64,000 nt of DNA from a virus. Made by a program: the position numbers and the translations under genes. A model generated the notes under the pieces. It ran no database searches. It was not told the origin of the DNA and saw only the letters and a list, made by a program, of their open reading frames with translations. Positions within the stretch are counted from its first letter, which is position 1. Each line of letters starts with the position of its first letter. Positions 45,547 through 53,462 of this stretch are shown piece after piece. The stretch spans positions 31,864 to 95,863 of the IMG/VR virus record IMGVR_UViG_3300048035_000135; one strand, given 5' to 3'.

Positions 45547-46545
45547 TTATTGTTTCATTGCTTTTATATCACTAAGTATAGATGCAACTTTTCCAGCATT
45601 AGTAGCCGGGCCTGTAGGTCCGACTCCAGTTGCGTAAGTTGCTGCGGCTGATGTTAAATCTTTTAACTCACTTGCTAACTTCTCTATCAAAGTAAATAGT
45701 TTATCCATTTCCATTTGCCATCCCGGCGTTGCATTTATAATATCTTTTTTTGCTGCTATAATAACACTTTCGTTTCTAGCATTTAAAAATATTCTATCTG
45801 AATTCATTACTATCGAAGGATTCGAATACGATGATGGATTATCTGCCCCACCAATACCAGTTTGAGCTGGCGTTAGTTTTATCTTTTGTGATGAACCCAA
45901 CCATATAGATGAAAGGTCATCATTCACATCTTCTATAATAAATTTATTGTAAGAACCACCACTCTTTCTACCATTAGATATAATTGTGATTGGGTCGTTA
46001 TCAGTTGAAGAACTCCACGATGGTGTTTGAGTTGTATCACTACCATTTGGAGTATACCCGAATCTCATTGAATGCCCAAATCTACCTTCTAAAAGAACAT
46101 CACCGATAAATGGTTGTACAGTACCAACATCATCTCTTTCCGAAAACCCTTTACCTAAATCTGCTTCAGAATCACCACTACTAACATTTGGGTTTCCTGC
46201 GGCTGCACTATTATAACTCCCAGCATTGTTTTGTGAAGATACTGATGTTTTTGAATTTACTAATGCGTTATTGTGAGGATTCTTTTGAATGGAAACAGGA
46301 TTCATATAGTAATATGTTCTGTTTGATTGCCTCTGAGTTGGTGCAGCTTCAGCTTCCGTACCCATAAAGCAAACAACGGATTCACCAATCAAAGGAATCC
46401 GTCTTATAGACATATCGAATGGATATGCAGTTATTTGTTGATTTACAGTTTTTTGATTAAACCCCTGAATTGAATGTACCTCATTGATATCATCATCTTT
46501 AAGGGTTATATTTTGTACCGTTATTATTTCAATAGTACCACCCAT
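45547..46545 (-). CDS. Baseplate spike/hub protein (gp5/gpV-like)
   Basis: 332 residues. The N-terminal region (VHSIQGFNQKTVNQQITAYPFDMSIRRIPLIGESV) resembles the OB-fold of gp5/gpV spikes. A mid segment DVLLEGRFGHSMRFGYTP and GSSQKIKLTPAQ is followed by VMNSDRIFLNARNESVIIAAK, a pattern of short beta repeats ('xNSDRIxLNAxxxxxxIxA') typical of spike beta-helices. A helical C terminus (MDKLFTLIEKLASELKDLTS) follows. A gpV-like rather than full T4 gp5 is likely, since no lysozyme domain is seen. Confidence 0.72.
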   Translation of the reverse strand: MGGTIEIITVQNITLKDDDINEVHSIQGFNQKTVNQQITAYPFDMSIRRIPLIGESVVCFMGTEAEAAPTQRQSNRTYYYMNPVSIQKNPHNNALVNSKTSVSSQNNAGSYNSAAAGNPNVSSGDSEADLGKGFSERDDVGTVQPFIGDVLLEGRFGHSMRFGYTPNGSDTTQTPSWSSSTDNDPITIISNGRKSGGSYNKFIIEDVNDDLSSIWLGSSQKIKLTPAQTGIGGADNPSSYSNPSIVMNSDRIFLNARNESVIIAAKKDIINATPGWQMEMDKLFTLIEKLASELKDLTSAAATYATGVGPTGPATNAGKVASILSDIKAMKQ

Positions 46546-46913
46546 TAATCATCTCCCTCTTCTGAATTTAAGGTTTCGATTGATTTATCGATTGCTTCAG
46601 CATTTAAAATTAATTGTTTCTTTTCTTCTTCGGTTAATCCGAATCCACCATCATCGCCTGAGTTTGCATCCTTCATCATACGTTGAACAATCGCTGCTAA
46701 TTTAACAATCTGGTCATCGTTTTTTACAGCCACTTCCATATACTCTTTTATCAAAGGAACAATTACTGTAGCATCTTGTAGGTTCTTTACCAATGGTTCT
46801 AATTGTGCTATAAGAAGTTTTAGTTGCCTATCCTTCTTTTTAGAATTATGGTAAACATCAGACATGATATCAGAAAACGTTTTCCCTTTAAATAATTCAG
46901 TATCCTTATCCAT
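46545..46913 (-). CDS. Short helical protein, 122 aa
   Basis: Charged helical sequence (LKLLIAQLEPLVKNLQDATVIVPLIKEYMEVAVKNDDQIVKLAAIVQRMM) ending in an acidic tail (SEEGDD). It overlaps its neighbours (starts inside the sigma gene end, stops at the spike start). No conserved motif recognised. Possibly a small structural or assembly protein of the tail cluster. Confidence 0.72.
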   Translation of the reverse strand: MDKDTELFKGKTFSDIMSDVYHNSKKKDRQLKLLIAQLEPLVKNLQDATVIVPLIKEYMEVAVKNDDQIVKLAAIVQRMMKDANSGDDGGFGLTEEEKKQLILNAEAIDKSIETLNSEEGDD

Positions 46914-47628
46914 TACTATCCTTTAGTTTATATTTAAGGGATAAAAATCCCTTCTGATTGTATTCGGTGTACAACTCTACATAAATACCTTTTAATTTAC
47001 CAACTACTTTAGTTATATATTGAGTATGTACTCCTGTTCTCTCTCTAATAAGTATGTAGAGTGCTTTTTTGTTATACGAATATAAATCATATCTGTTCTT
47101 AAATAATTCATTTATTGAATCTGCAATCGCCCTATCCCTATCTTTTAAAAACAATTCATATAAATGATAATCTATATATTTTGTATAATGGTCTATGAAA
47201 TCTGATTTTGCTTCTTTGTTGTTTTGGTCTACAATCTCATTTACGATATTACGAGATGTATCAATTGCCGCTACCTTTTCTTTTGATTTCATCCTAGCAT
47301 AGTTTGCATTATTCTCATTGAATAAATAGTTTCTTGCAACTACTGTGAAATAGGAGAACGCTCTACCATTCTCACCATTGAACTTATGAATCTTTTCATT
47401 CAGAAACGCAACTACACTCGCCTTTACATCTTCATATGGTACATCAAAGTAATATGTTTTGTATGTATGAATTACATTTTCAGCTAACTTATCAAACGGA
47501 TAATGAATGAATCTGTTATAGATTTTGTTCTTTAGTTGGTTATCATCACAACCATTATATGCATTTATTGCGATTTCGGTGATTTTGGTAAAATATCTTT
47601 TACTCCTTTTTCTTCTTTTTTTAGGCAT
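46906..47628 (-). CDS. 55: Late sigma factor, gp55-like
   Basis: 240 residues. The region DVKASVVAFLNEKIHKFNGENGRAFSYFTVVARNYLFNENNANYARMKSKEKV corresponds to the sigma region-2 core used by T4 gp55 to bind core RNA polymerase and the late -10 element. The last segment (KKALYILIRERTGVHTQYITKVVGKLKG) is a helix-turn-helix-like region of the region-4 kind. It is transcribed in the ClpP/GroES/HD unit from the host-type promoter at 49738-49768, which fits expression before the late genes. It probably recognises the ATATTTATA element seen upstream of the structural units. Confidence 0.82.
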   Translation of the reverse strand: MPKKRRKRSKRYFTKITEIAINAYNGCDDNQLKNKIYNRFIHYPFDKLAENVIHTYKTYYFDVPYEDVKASVVAFLNEKIHKFNGENGRAFSYFTVVARNYLFNENNANYARMKSKEKVAAIDTSRNIVNEIVDQNNKEAKSDFIDHYTKYIDYHLYELFLKDRDRAIADSINELFKNRYDLYSYNKKALYILIRERTGVHTQYITKVVGKLKGIYVELYTEYNQKGFLSLKYKLKDSNG

Positions 47629-47902
47629 TCGGATTTATTTCATTATTTAACTTATCTAATGCAGATTGTATTTCTTTATATACAAACCCGCTTTCATCAT
47701 CTGCTTCAAACGAACCAACTCTATCTACCTCTCTCATTCGAGCTAATGCTCTATCAACAGAGGTAGCTACTGATTCAATTACTTTATCAGATTCTTCTAT
47801 ACCATCTTCTAACTTTTCAACCTTACGAAGTAAGTTCCAAACTATATAAAGTAAGATTGATATTATTACTAATGGTAAAACTATGTGTTGTATTAGTTCC
47901 AT
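47621..47902 (-). CDS. Single-pass membrane protein with acidic tail, 93 aa
   Basis: Residues 7-23 form a transmembrane helix (VLPLVIISILLYIVWNL), followed by a charged coiled-coil segment and then VDRVGSFEADDESGFVYKEIQSALDKLNNEI. The motif GxFExDDExG is one I have seen in small genes of T4-like phages near the late-transcription genes, but I can attach no function. It overlaps the sigma gene start by 8 nt. Confidence 0.72.
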   Translation of the reverse strand: MELIQHIVLPLVIISILLYIVWNLLRKVEKLEDGIEESDKVIESVATSVDRALARMREVDRVGSFEADDESGFVYKEIQSALDKLNNEINPNA

Positions 47903-47903
47903 A

Positions 47904-48677
47904 TTAGGCCTCTTCTACTTCACCAAAGATAGATTTAAAATCAATCTTCTCTGGCATTTTTACATTTTCTAATTTTGCTTTCTTAGTTGGTCTACCACCT
48001 ACATTCTTTGTAGTAACTTCACCTTGCTTCATCTTCATCCATCTTTCGTTTTCGAATCTAGCTGCCATAATATCAGCTTGATGCATTACAAATGGTAGTC
48101 CAGTCTTTAGTGCGTTATCTTTATTATATGCGATATAATACTCTTTATTGGAATCATCGTACAATCCATCAGTAAGTTTGATACCTAAGTATTCAACCTC
48201 TGAGATTTTAATTCCGAAATGGTTCAACATCCAAAATGTTCTATCATTCAAATTCATCCAATGCATTGATGGATTAGTTTTGTAAATCTTTCCTTGATTC
48301 TCAACATGCCATTGTGAATCATTTGGGATATACCAACTCTCATCAGCGTTACCAACTTTACCTAAGTCGTGGTGAAGGGCTGTGAAGATTACAGTTTCCT
48401 TATCGTATCCACCATCTCCGATTCCTAACTCAGTATGTAAATCGAATACCTTAACTGCGTTTAGAGTAACTCTTAATACGTGGTCAATGTATCCACCAGC
48501 AAATGCGTTGTGGAAGTGTTCGGTTGATGAGGCAGGAGTAAGAATGATTCTATCTTCAAGATGGTCGTACATCTTGTTAAGAGCTTCTAACCTCTCACCT
48601 GTAAATGTTTGATTAATTAATTTTCTGAACTTTTCGTAGTTCTCTTTGATTTGATTTTCATCTAAAATGTGTACCAT
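47904..48677 (-). CDS. HD-domain phosphohydrolase
   Basis: 257 residues. HD signature: GGYIDHVLRV (His66) and TALHHDLGKVGN (His102, His103, Asp104), the metal-binding arrangement of HD-superfamily hydrolases. Nucleotide phosphohydrolase activity (as in phage dNTP-clearing or second-messenger-degrading enzymes) is possible; substrate unknown. It is one gene after GroES, in the host-promoter unit. Confidence 0.85.
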   Translation of the reverse strand: MVHILDENQIKENYEKFRKLINQTFTGERLEALNKMYDHLEDRIILTPASSTEHFHNAFAGGYIDHVLRVTLNAVKVFDLHTELGIGDGGYDKETVIFTALHHDLGKVGNADESWYIPNDSQWHVENQGKIYKTNPSMHWMNLNDRTFWMLNHFGIKISEVEYLGIKLTDGLYDDSNKEYYIAYNKDNALKTGLPFVMHQADIMAARFENERWMKMKQGEVTTKNVGGRPTKKAKLENVKMPEKIDFKSIFGEVEEA

Positions 48678-48721
48678 AATTTAATTTTTAATTGTTAACT
48701 AATTGATTATCAATGTGTTGT

Positions 48722-48755
48722 GATGATAGTGATAGTGTAACTGATTGATTATCAG
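48722..48755 (-). repeat. 34-nt element after groES stop
   Basis: 29 of 34 bases match the element at 60014-60047, including the block GATGATAGTGATAGTG (plus strand). It starts 4 nt past the GroES stop. It contains a CTGAT/ATCAG hairpin, and a palindrome (ATTGATTATCAAT) is close by. Confidence 0.55.
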
Positions 48756-48759
48756 ACAC

Positions 48760-49056
48760 TTACACTTCATCTAATATAGATAAGAATTCACTCTCTCTAT
48801 AAATGTTATACGTTTTACCACCATTCTTATGTTTGAATCCAGTTCCATCTAATAGAACTATATCCCCAACCTTAGTGCTCATTGGTATTGATACACCACT
48901 TTGTGTAAACAATCCACTACCAACTGCAACTACTTTACCCATCATTGTGGTATCTGAACCTGATGGTTTGTATAAACCACCTTTGGTTTTTTCATCGTGT
49001 CTTTTGAGTATCTCTACTACTACTCTATCCCCTAAGGGTCTGTAATTATATTCCAT
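48760..49056 (-). CDS. groES: Co-chaperonin GroES
   Basis: 98 residues, full GroES length. It has YRPLGDRVVVEILKRHDEKTKGG, the mobile-loop region LYKPSGSDTTMMG and the closing GKTYNIYRESEFLSIL. Caps the host GroEL chamber; in T4 the equivalent gp31 is needed for major capsid folding, so a phage GroES makes sense for a large capsid. It is immediately downstream of the clpP gene. Confidence 0.93.
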   Translation of the reverse strand: MEYNYRPLGDRVVVEILKRHDEKTKGGLYKPSGSDTTMMGKVVAVGSGLFTQSGVSIPMSTKVGDIVLLDGTGFKHKNGGKTYNIYRESEFLSILDEV

Positions 49057-49059
49057 AAC

Positions 49060-49701
49060 TTAAACTATTTTATCTATTATTCCTAATTCTAATGCTTCTT
49101 CTGCTGATAAGAAGTAATCACTTCTTTGATTTTCTTTCCAAAACTTCTTATCTTTTTTTGTGGTTTCTTCCATAAGGTTATTACAATCATCTTCTAATTG
49201 TTCTGCGAACTTAGCGTTTGATTTAATATCTTCTAACTTTCCAAAATTCATTGTTGATAATTGGTGAACCATAATCTTAGAGTGTTTAGATGCTGCTCTA
49301 AGACCTGTACCACATGCTAATAGTAATGCTGCAGCACTCATAGCTGAACCTCTACAAATAATGTTTGTAGAAATATCATCATCTTTCTTTATGGTTCTGA
49401 TGTAATCAATCAATCCTAATGTTTCTACTACATCACCGCCGGGTGAATTAAGTAAGATATTGATTGATTTTAATTCTGGATTAATTTTTCTGAGTAATCT
49501 AACTTTCGATATTGTATCGAATATCATACCTTGACTAATCTCATCTTGTACTAAGATAATGTTTGATTCAATATCAATTCCATAATCAAACTCTCTGAAC
49601 TCCTGAAAGTGTTTATCTCTTTCGGATACTTTCTGTACATCATACTTTGGTTCTATATCACCAGCCGTAGATGTTCTGCCTTCATTATATAAATCACTCA
49701 T
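49060..49701 (-). CDS. clpP: ClpP-like protease subunit
   Basis: 213 residues. NSPGGDV at about 85-91, nucleophile Ser122 in RGSAMSAAALLLACG, catalytic His146 in KIMVHQLS; the third residue of the triad is further on and not certain. It could degrade or process phage or host proteins with host ClpX/ClpA, as no Clp ATPase is seen here. It is the first gene after host-type promoter 49738-49768 and is followed by GroES. Confidence 0.88.
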   Translation of the reverse strand: MSDLYNEGRTSTAGDIEPKYDVQKVSERDKHFQEFREFDYGIDIESNIILVQDEISQGMIFDTISKVRLLRKINPELKSINILLNSPGGDVVETLGLIDYIRTIKKDDDISTNIICRGSAMSAAALLLACGTGLRAASKHSKIMVHQLSTMNFGKLEDIKSNAKFAEQLEDDCNNLMEETTKKDKKFWKENQRSDYFLSAEEALELGIIDKIV

Positions 49702-49737
49702 ATGCTTTTTGTAACTATTTTTTATGTTAAACTTATG

Positions 49738-49768
49738 TAAATATACGAAATTATTTTTACAATACCAA
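49738..49768 (-). promoter_or_regulatory. Host-type promoter of clpP-groES-sigma unit
   Basis: TTG (49766-49768), 20-nt spacer, TATATTTA (49738-49745), 36 nt before clpP. Drives ClpP, GroES, HD protein, the membrane protein and the gp55-like sigma. Confidence 0.75.
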
Positions 49769-49773
49769 ATCTT

Positions 49774-50973
49774 TTAATAAGTTTTTATATCATCTTCATC
49801 GATATCATTTAAACTTTCTTTTTCAGTTTCACCTATATAAGTTCCATCTGAATATGGTTTGGAAAACTCATTATAGATTCTCTCATCTTTTTTCTTAACA
49901 GATTTTTCTACTTCATCTAACTTTTCTAAGAACTCTTTTTTCTCCAATCGTTCTTCTTCTTTTGGATATACCTCTACATTTCCTGCAGTATCTTCTACTT
50001 CATACTTTGGTGTAGCAAGAATCTCTTCATTCTTCTTAATCATTTCTTCTTGAGAAAGTTTATCTTTCATTTTCTTATGATTCTCACCATTCATCATTGT
50101 ATGTTTGTACATCATTTTATTTCTTTGTGTGAAATAATCATCTAAATCATCTTCTTCTTTTCTACCAAAGTATTTGTTTACTGCGATTACCATAGCTATT
50201 GCCATCGGGTCGAATACGAATACAATCATTAGAGTAAACCAATTCACAATCACATCCATTGACTTACCTGTAATGTTAGCCATATATCTAAGTGGGCCAA
50301 TCTCTGCCGCTACTTCGTTGTTGGATTCTAAATCTAAAATCTGTAACTCTAATTTTGTAATAGAATCGGTAACTGCTTCCATCTTAATCGAAACACTATT
50401 TCGTTGTTCCTTCATATCATCTAATTGTGCGTTTAAAACTCTACGAGTAGATGATGAGGTTGTGGTGATGATTTCACCAGTTTCTTTATCTTTATATTGG
50501 ATAGTGTTATTTGATAAACCTTTTGTAAGTTCTGATATAGATTCACTAAGTTGAACTCTTTCTATTTTGTATCCTTCTAATGATTCAGAGAATCTATCTC
50601 TTTTCATTTCAACTACAGCTACTTGTTTATCTACGATAGTTAATTGGTCGGCAGTAGTTTGGTATGCTGATGTAAGGAATCCATATATACCTGCTGAGGT
50701 TATAATCATTAAGATACCCACACCTAATGTAAGATAGGATTTCAACATCCATCCTAATTTCTTCCAATGGTTATGTAGATATGATGCAACGATTAATTTA
50801 GCTAACTCTAATGCCGAAGCCATTATGATAACTTCAAACTTAGCGCCAGCGAACAATGAACTTAATCCAAATACAGAATAGTAAGCTGCCGTTCCTGCTA
50901 AAGATAGTGTAGAAAACACCATTAAGAATCCGAACCAAGTTCGTTTAGAAAAAAAGTTTTTAACAATACTCAT
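49774..50973 (-). CDS. Four-helix membrane protein with central coiled coil
   Basis: The start at 50973 (ATG, AGGA at 9 nt) gives MSIVKNFFSKRTWFGFLM; the GTG at 50991 is less likely. Hydrophobic helices lie near residues 13-35, 41-58 and 79-99, and another near 238-258 (DVIVNWFTLMIVFVFDPMAIAMVIAV). Between the third and fourth is a long coiled coil (QVAVVEMKRDRFSESLEGY ... MEAVTDSITKLELQIL). The C-terminal tail (about 110 residues) is charged. No enzymatic motif. Membrane remodelling or sensing by stalk is possible; function unknown. Confidence 0.78.
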   Translation of the reverse strand: MSIVKNFFSKRTWFGFLMVFSTLSLAGTAAYYSVFGLSSLFAGAKFEVIIMASALELAKLIVASYLHNHWKKLGWMLKSYLTLGVGILMIITSAGIYGFLTSAYQTTADQLTIVDKQVAVVEMKRDRFSESLEGYKIERVQLSESISELTKGLSNNTIQYKDKETGEIITTTSSSTRRVLNAQLDDMKEQRNSVSIKMEAVTDSITKLELQILDLESNNEVAAEIGPLRYMANITGKSMDVIVNWFTLMIVFVFDPMAIAMVIAVNKYFGRKEEDDLDDYFTQRNKMMYKHTMMNGENHKKMKDKLSQEEMIKKNEEILATPKYEVEDTAGNVEVYPKEEERLEKKEFLEKLDEVEKSVKKKDERIYNEFSKPYSDGTYIGETEKESLNDIDEDDIKTY

Positions 50974-51085
50974 ATTTTTTCCTGTTTTCACGTTTTATTA
51001 ACTTTGAGTTTTGTATTTATTACAAATATTATTATTCATATAATAAGTATTAGCTTGCAAGACAACCTAATAATCTATAACAATA

Positions 51086-51112
51086 AGTATTAAAAATATA
51101 ATAATTAATACT
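51086..51112 (-). terminator. Possible hairpin between uvdE and the membrane-protein gene
   Basis: AGTATTAA ... TTAATACT, 8-bp stem with 11-nt AT-rich loop. Nearby the sequence AATAAGTATTA occurs twice (51042-51052, 51082-51092) 40 bp apart, and AGCTTG/CAAGCT (51053-51058, 51117-51122) could form a longer stem. No U-tract, so a terminator is uncertain. Confidence 0.35.
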
Positions 51113-51132
51113 AAAACAAGCTCAAACCCATA

Positions 51133-52041
51133 CTATGCTTTCGCCTGAATGTACTCTAAGATAGAGAGTTCTTTAGCTTTAGCTTCTACCATAATATCTA
51201 CATCTAATCCATATGTATTAGGAACTTCAGAGATATAATCTGAGTGTGCTTGAGGTTTCAGTTTATCATTACTTTCGTGCAATGCTTTTGATTCTGAATA
51301 GTGAACTACAGGTACAATATCTTTAGGCCAGGTAGAAACGGCTAACTTCAGTGCTTCTTCCTCTGATAAATCTCCAGTACAAAATTTGTGGTGGTGATAA
51401 TCGAATACAATAGGAATACCAATACGTTCATGTATGTACATCAAATCTTTTACTGAATACATACTAGCCTTATCATCGTTTTCTACAGTCAAACGTGTTT
51501 GTACGGATTCAGGCAACCTCTCAAAGTTCTTACAGAACCTATCCATAGCAGATTGTTTATCACCATATACACCATTACAATGAATATTGATTTTGTTGTA
51601 AGGAGTTCTACTCAAACCCATCATATCAAATACCTCTCCGTGATTAGATAAATCAGTAATAGTATTTTCTACTACATGCTCACGCGGGGATACCAATACG
51701 TTGAATGGGCCGGGATGGGTTGTGATACGTTGGTTGTATTTCTTAGCAAGATGTCCAGCACCCAACAATAGATTAGATATCCGTTGGTAATGTGGCATAT
51801 CTTTGAAATCATATTCAGATGCCCAAGGAAATATCTCAGAACTCAACCTAAAGAAGTTGATACCATTCTGATGATTCCATTTGATAATCTCTACTAAATC
51901 TCTGGCGTTTTGAATCCCCAACTCTGATGCGTATGGGATACCTTTTTCTAAAAAGGTTTTTTTAATCATACTACGATTTGTAGTGATTTTGGGTTTCTGT
52001 TTACCCAATGTCATGTTGATACACGCATAACCTAAATTCAT
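51133..52041 (-). CDS. uvdE: UV damage endonuclease (UvdE)
   Basis: 302 residues. Typical N terminus MNLGYACINMTLG; TIM-barrel motifs include NHQNGINFFRLSSEIFPWAS, ITTHPGPFNVLVSP, TVENDDKASMYSVKDLM and FDYHHHKFCTG, giving His, Glu and Asp residues for the metal centre. Nicks DNA beside UV photoproducts. Promoter 52072-52102 with a TTAACA pair precedes it. It adds repair to a phage likely exposed to light at the sea surface (inference). Confidence 0.92.
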   Translation of the reverse strand: MNLGYACINMTLGKQKPKITTNRSMIKKTFLEKGIPYASELGIQNARDLVEIIKWNHQNGINFFRLSSEIFPWASEYDFKDMPHYQRISNLLLGAGHLAKKYNQRITTHPGPFNVLVSPREHVVENTITDLSNHGEVFDMMGLSRTPYNKINIHCNGVYGDKQSAMDRFCKNFERLPESVQTRLTVENDDKASMYSVKDLMYIHERIGIPIVFDYHHHKFCTGDLSEEEALKLAVSTWPKDIVPVVHYSESKALHESNDKLKPQAHSDYISEVPNTYGLDVDIMVEAKAKELSILEYIQAKA

Positions 52042-52071
52042 ATGTTACAATTTTTAATTATTATTATACTA

Positions 52072-52102
52072 CTAATATACAAAAAAAAGGGGACTTATAC
52101 AA
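52072..52102 (-). promoter_or_regulatory. Host-type promoter of uvdE
   Basis: TTG (52100-52102), 20-nt spacer, TATATTAG (52072-52079). It is nested inside the terminator hairpin at 52081-52108: the -33 box is in the stem and loop, so termination and initiation share one sequence. The TTAACA pair is at 52110-52129. Confidence 0.7.
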
Positions 52103-52108
52103 GCCCCC
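52081..52108 (-). terminator. Rho-independent terminator after the 61-aa gene
   Basis: Minus strand GGGG-G-CTT, loop GTAT, AAG-T-CCCC followed by 8 T. Strong stem with U-tract. The same sequence also holds the -33 box of the uvdE promoter. Confidence 0.85.
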
Positions 52109-52109
52109 T

Positions 52110-52129
52110 ATGTTAAGAAATTGTTAAAT
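52110..52129 (-). promoter_or_regulatory. TTAACA pair upstream of uvdE promoter
   Basis: Minus strand TTTAACA, 4 nt, CTTAACAT: two TTAACA cores 11 bp apart, ending 7 nt before the -33 TTG. Probable activator-binding site. Confidence 0.55.
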
Positions 52130-52309
52130 ATTTTCCCACTCTACATCCGTAACTTCTTCACAAAAATAATAGTAAGGTTCTTTTTTAAATACCTTATCAG
52201 AGCGTAAGTGTTCTCTCCACGTAGCTACGATAGGTCTATCTGTAATTCGAATCTTTCTTTGTACTACCCATAAAGTGTTATCTATATTTAAAACCTCTTT
52301 ACAGAACAC
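52124..52309 (-). CDS. Hypothetical protein, 61 aa
   Basis: Starts with GTG at 52309, sharing a base with the Hsp20 stop (TAGTG), and ends at the terminator hairpin. The sequence MFCKEVLNIDNTLWVVQRKI is followed by a mixed basic/acidic C terminus with a YYYFCEE segment. No family recognised. The GTG start and overlap suggest it is translated by coupling to Hsp20. Confidence 0.6.
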   Translation of the reverse strand: MFCKEVLNIDNTLWVVQRKIRITDRPIVATWREHLRSDKVFKKEPYYYFCEEVTDVEWENI

Positions 52310-52647
52310 TACTTAACGGATACTTCAATTACTTTAGCCTTCTTTTCTTCTACCTTCGGAATCGATACAGTCAACACACCATCCTTCACAATGGCTGATG
52401 TTTTAGCCACATCCCAATCTTCTTGAATGTTGTATCTTTTATTGAATGTTCTTTTTTCATTATCACCTTCAATAGAAAGAACTGTATCTTCTACCTTTAC
52501 ATTGATATCTTTTTTGGATAAGCCAGGTACATCAAACTCCATAGTGAGTACATCATTTTCAACTTTCATATTACGAGTATCTCTTCGAGGTTGTTGTTCA
52601 AAGAACTCATCCATTAAATTCCATGCGTTATTCATTGTTAAAATCAT
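52309..52647 (-). CDS. Small heat-shock protein Hsp20
   Basis: 112 residues from the ATG at 52647 (an upstream TTG at 52674 is unlikely); AGGGA precedes the ATG. The alpha-crystallin core is clear: DVLTMEFDVPGLSKKDINVKVEDTVLSIEGD, the RTFNKRYNIQE strand region and the C-terminal IPKVEEKKAKVIEVSVK. N terminus MILTMNNAWNLMDEFFEQ. Holdase preventing aggregation of phage or host proteins. Promoter region contains two tandem palindromic boxes (52723-52780). Confidence 0.92.
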   Translation of the reverse strand: MILTMNNAWNLMDEFFEQQPRRDTRNMKVENDVLTMEFDVPGLSKKDINVKVEDTVLSIEGDNEKRTFNKRYNIQEDWDVAKTSAIVKDGVLTVSIPKVEEKKAKVIEVSVK

Positions 52648-52722
52648 TTTATTCCCTTTTTTATAGTTAAACAATTAATTTCTTTTGATTACTATAGTAC
52701 CAATTGTGTACCAAAGGGATTT

Positions 52723-52780
52723 GTAAGGTTATAGTATGACAAAATGTCAGTTAAGTAAGGATATAGTATGACAATTTGTC
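52723..52780 (-). promoter_or_regulatory. Tandem palindromic operator-like boxes before hsp20
   Basis: Two 26-nt units (52723-52748 and 52755-52780; 3 mismatches) with a 32-bp period, each ending in an inverted repeat GACA-N3-TGTC. Between them and the ATG is a direct repeat GTACCA with an 11-bp period. Most likely binding sites of a dimeric regulator controlling Hsp20. Confidence 0.55.
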
Positions 52781-53247
52781 TAATTTACTGAAAATGGTGG
52801 AACATTTCCGATTAGTTTGTAGGTAACAATTACATGCCAAGGTTCGTATTTAGTAAATTCTATTTTCTTATCCATTAGAATCATACCATTCATCATTAAA
52901 TCATTAGCCACCTTCAATAAAACTTCTAAGGTTGGTCCGATGATTTTGATGTAATCCATATCTACATCTTTTACAAACTCAATCTTAACTTCGTTCCTAT
53001 CGGTTTCGAAATCCCATATATCGTTATCTTCTTCCTCATCATCCATTTCAGCAGCTGCCTCACCTAACTGCTTAAACATCTCACCCAATTCTTTTTCTTG
53101 CCTATCCAACTCTTCCATTTCATTGTGAATTTCCATATAGGAAAACTCACCAATCATTAAATCATATAGGTAAAGCAATTTATCTTCATCTTCCAACGTT
53201 TCAAAAAAGTTGAATTCCGATTCATCCCAATATGTTGATTCAGCCAT
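52780..53247 (-). CDS. Acidic protein, 155 aa
   Basis: Acidic throughout (EFNFFETLEDEDKLLYL; AEMDDEEEDNDIWDFETD), with a middle Glu/Asp run and a C-terminal beta segment (YKLIGNVPPFSVN). The start at 53247 has AGGAG 6 nt upstream, and an alternative ATG 6 nt further upstream exists. The gene's last base is the end of the palindromic repeat 52755-52780. Function unknown. Confidence 0.68.
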   Translation of the reverse strand: MAESTYWDESEFNFFETLEDEDKLLYLYDLMIGEFSYMEIHNEMEELDRQEKELGEMFKQLGEAAAEMDDEEEDNDIWDFETDRNEVKIEFVKDVDMDYIKIIGPTLEVLLKVANDLMMNGMILMDKKIEFTKYEPWHVIVTYKLIGNVPPFSVN

Positions 53248-53256
53248 CTCCATCTC

Positions 53257-53442
53257 CTACTTTTTAAAATCTTTAATAATCTCTTTAGTTAGCCAAGCGG
53301 GTTCGCTTGTGAAGTGTTTGAAATAAGGTTCACTAATAAGATACAATTTAACATTAAGATATTTTCTTTCATCGGTATCATCAGTTGATAGTATATCGAT
53401 TATCTTTTGTCTGTATGGTTCTTCTATATAGTGTAAGCTCAT
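53257..53442 (-). CDS. Hypothetical protein, 61 aa
   Basis: Helical and charged: MSLHYIEEPYRQKIIDILSTDD then YLNVKLYLISEPYFKHFTSEP. Ends FKK. No recognised family. It is the middle of a run of small unknown genes; about 20 nt of intergenic sequence on each side. Confidence 0.6.
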   Translation of the reverse strand: MSLHYIEEPYRQKIIDILSTDDTDERKYLNVKLYLISEPYFKHFTSEPAWLTKEIIKDFKK

Positions 53443-53462
53443 CTAATTATATATATTGGGGT

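Noticed and set aside
50992-51132. Host-type promoter for the four-helix membrane protein
   Set aside because: A partial -10 (AATATTTG) exists, but no TTG lies at the 20-nt spacing found in the others.
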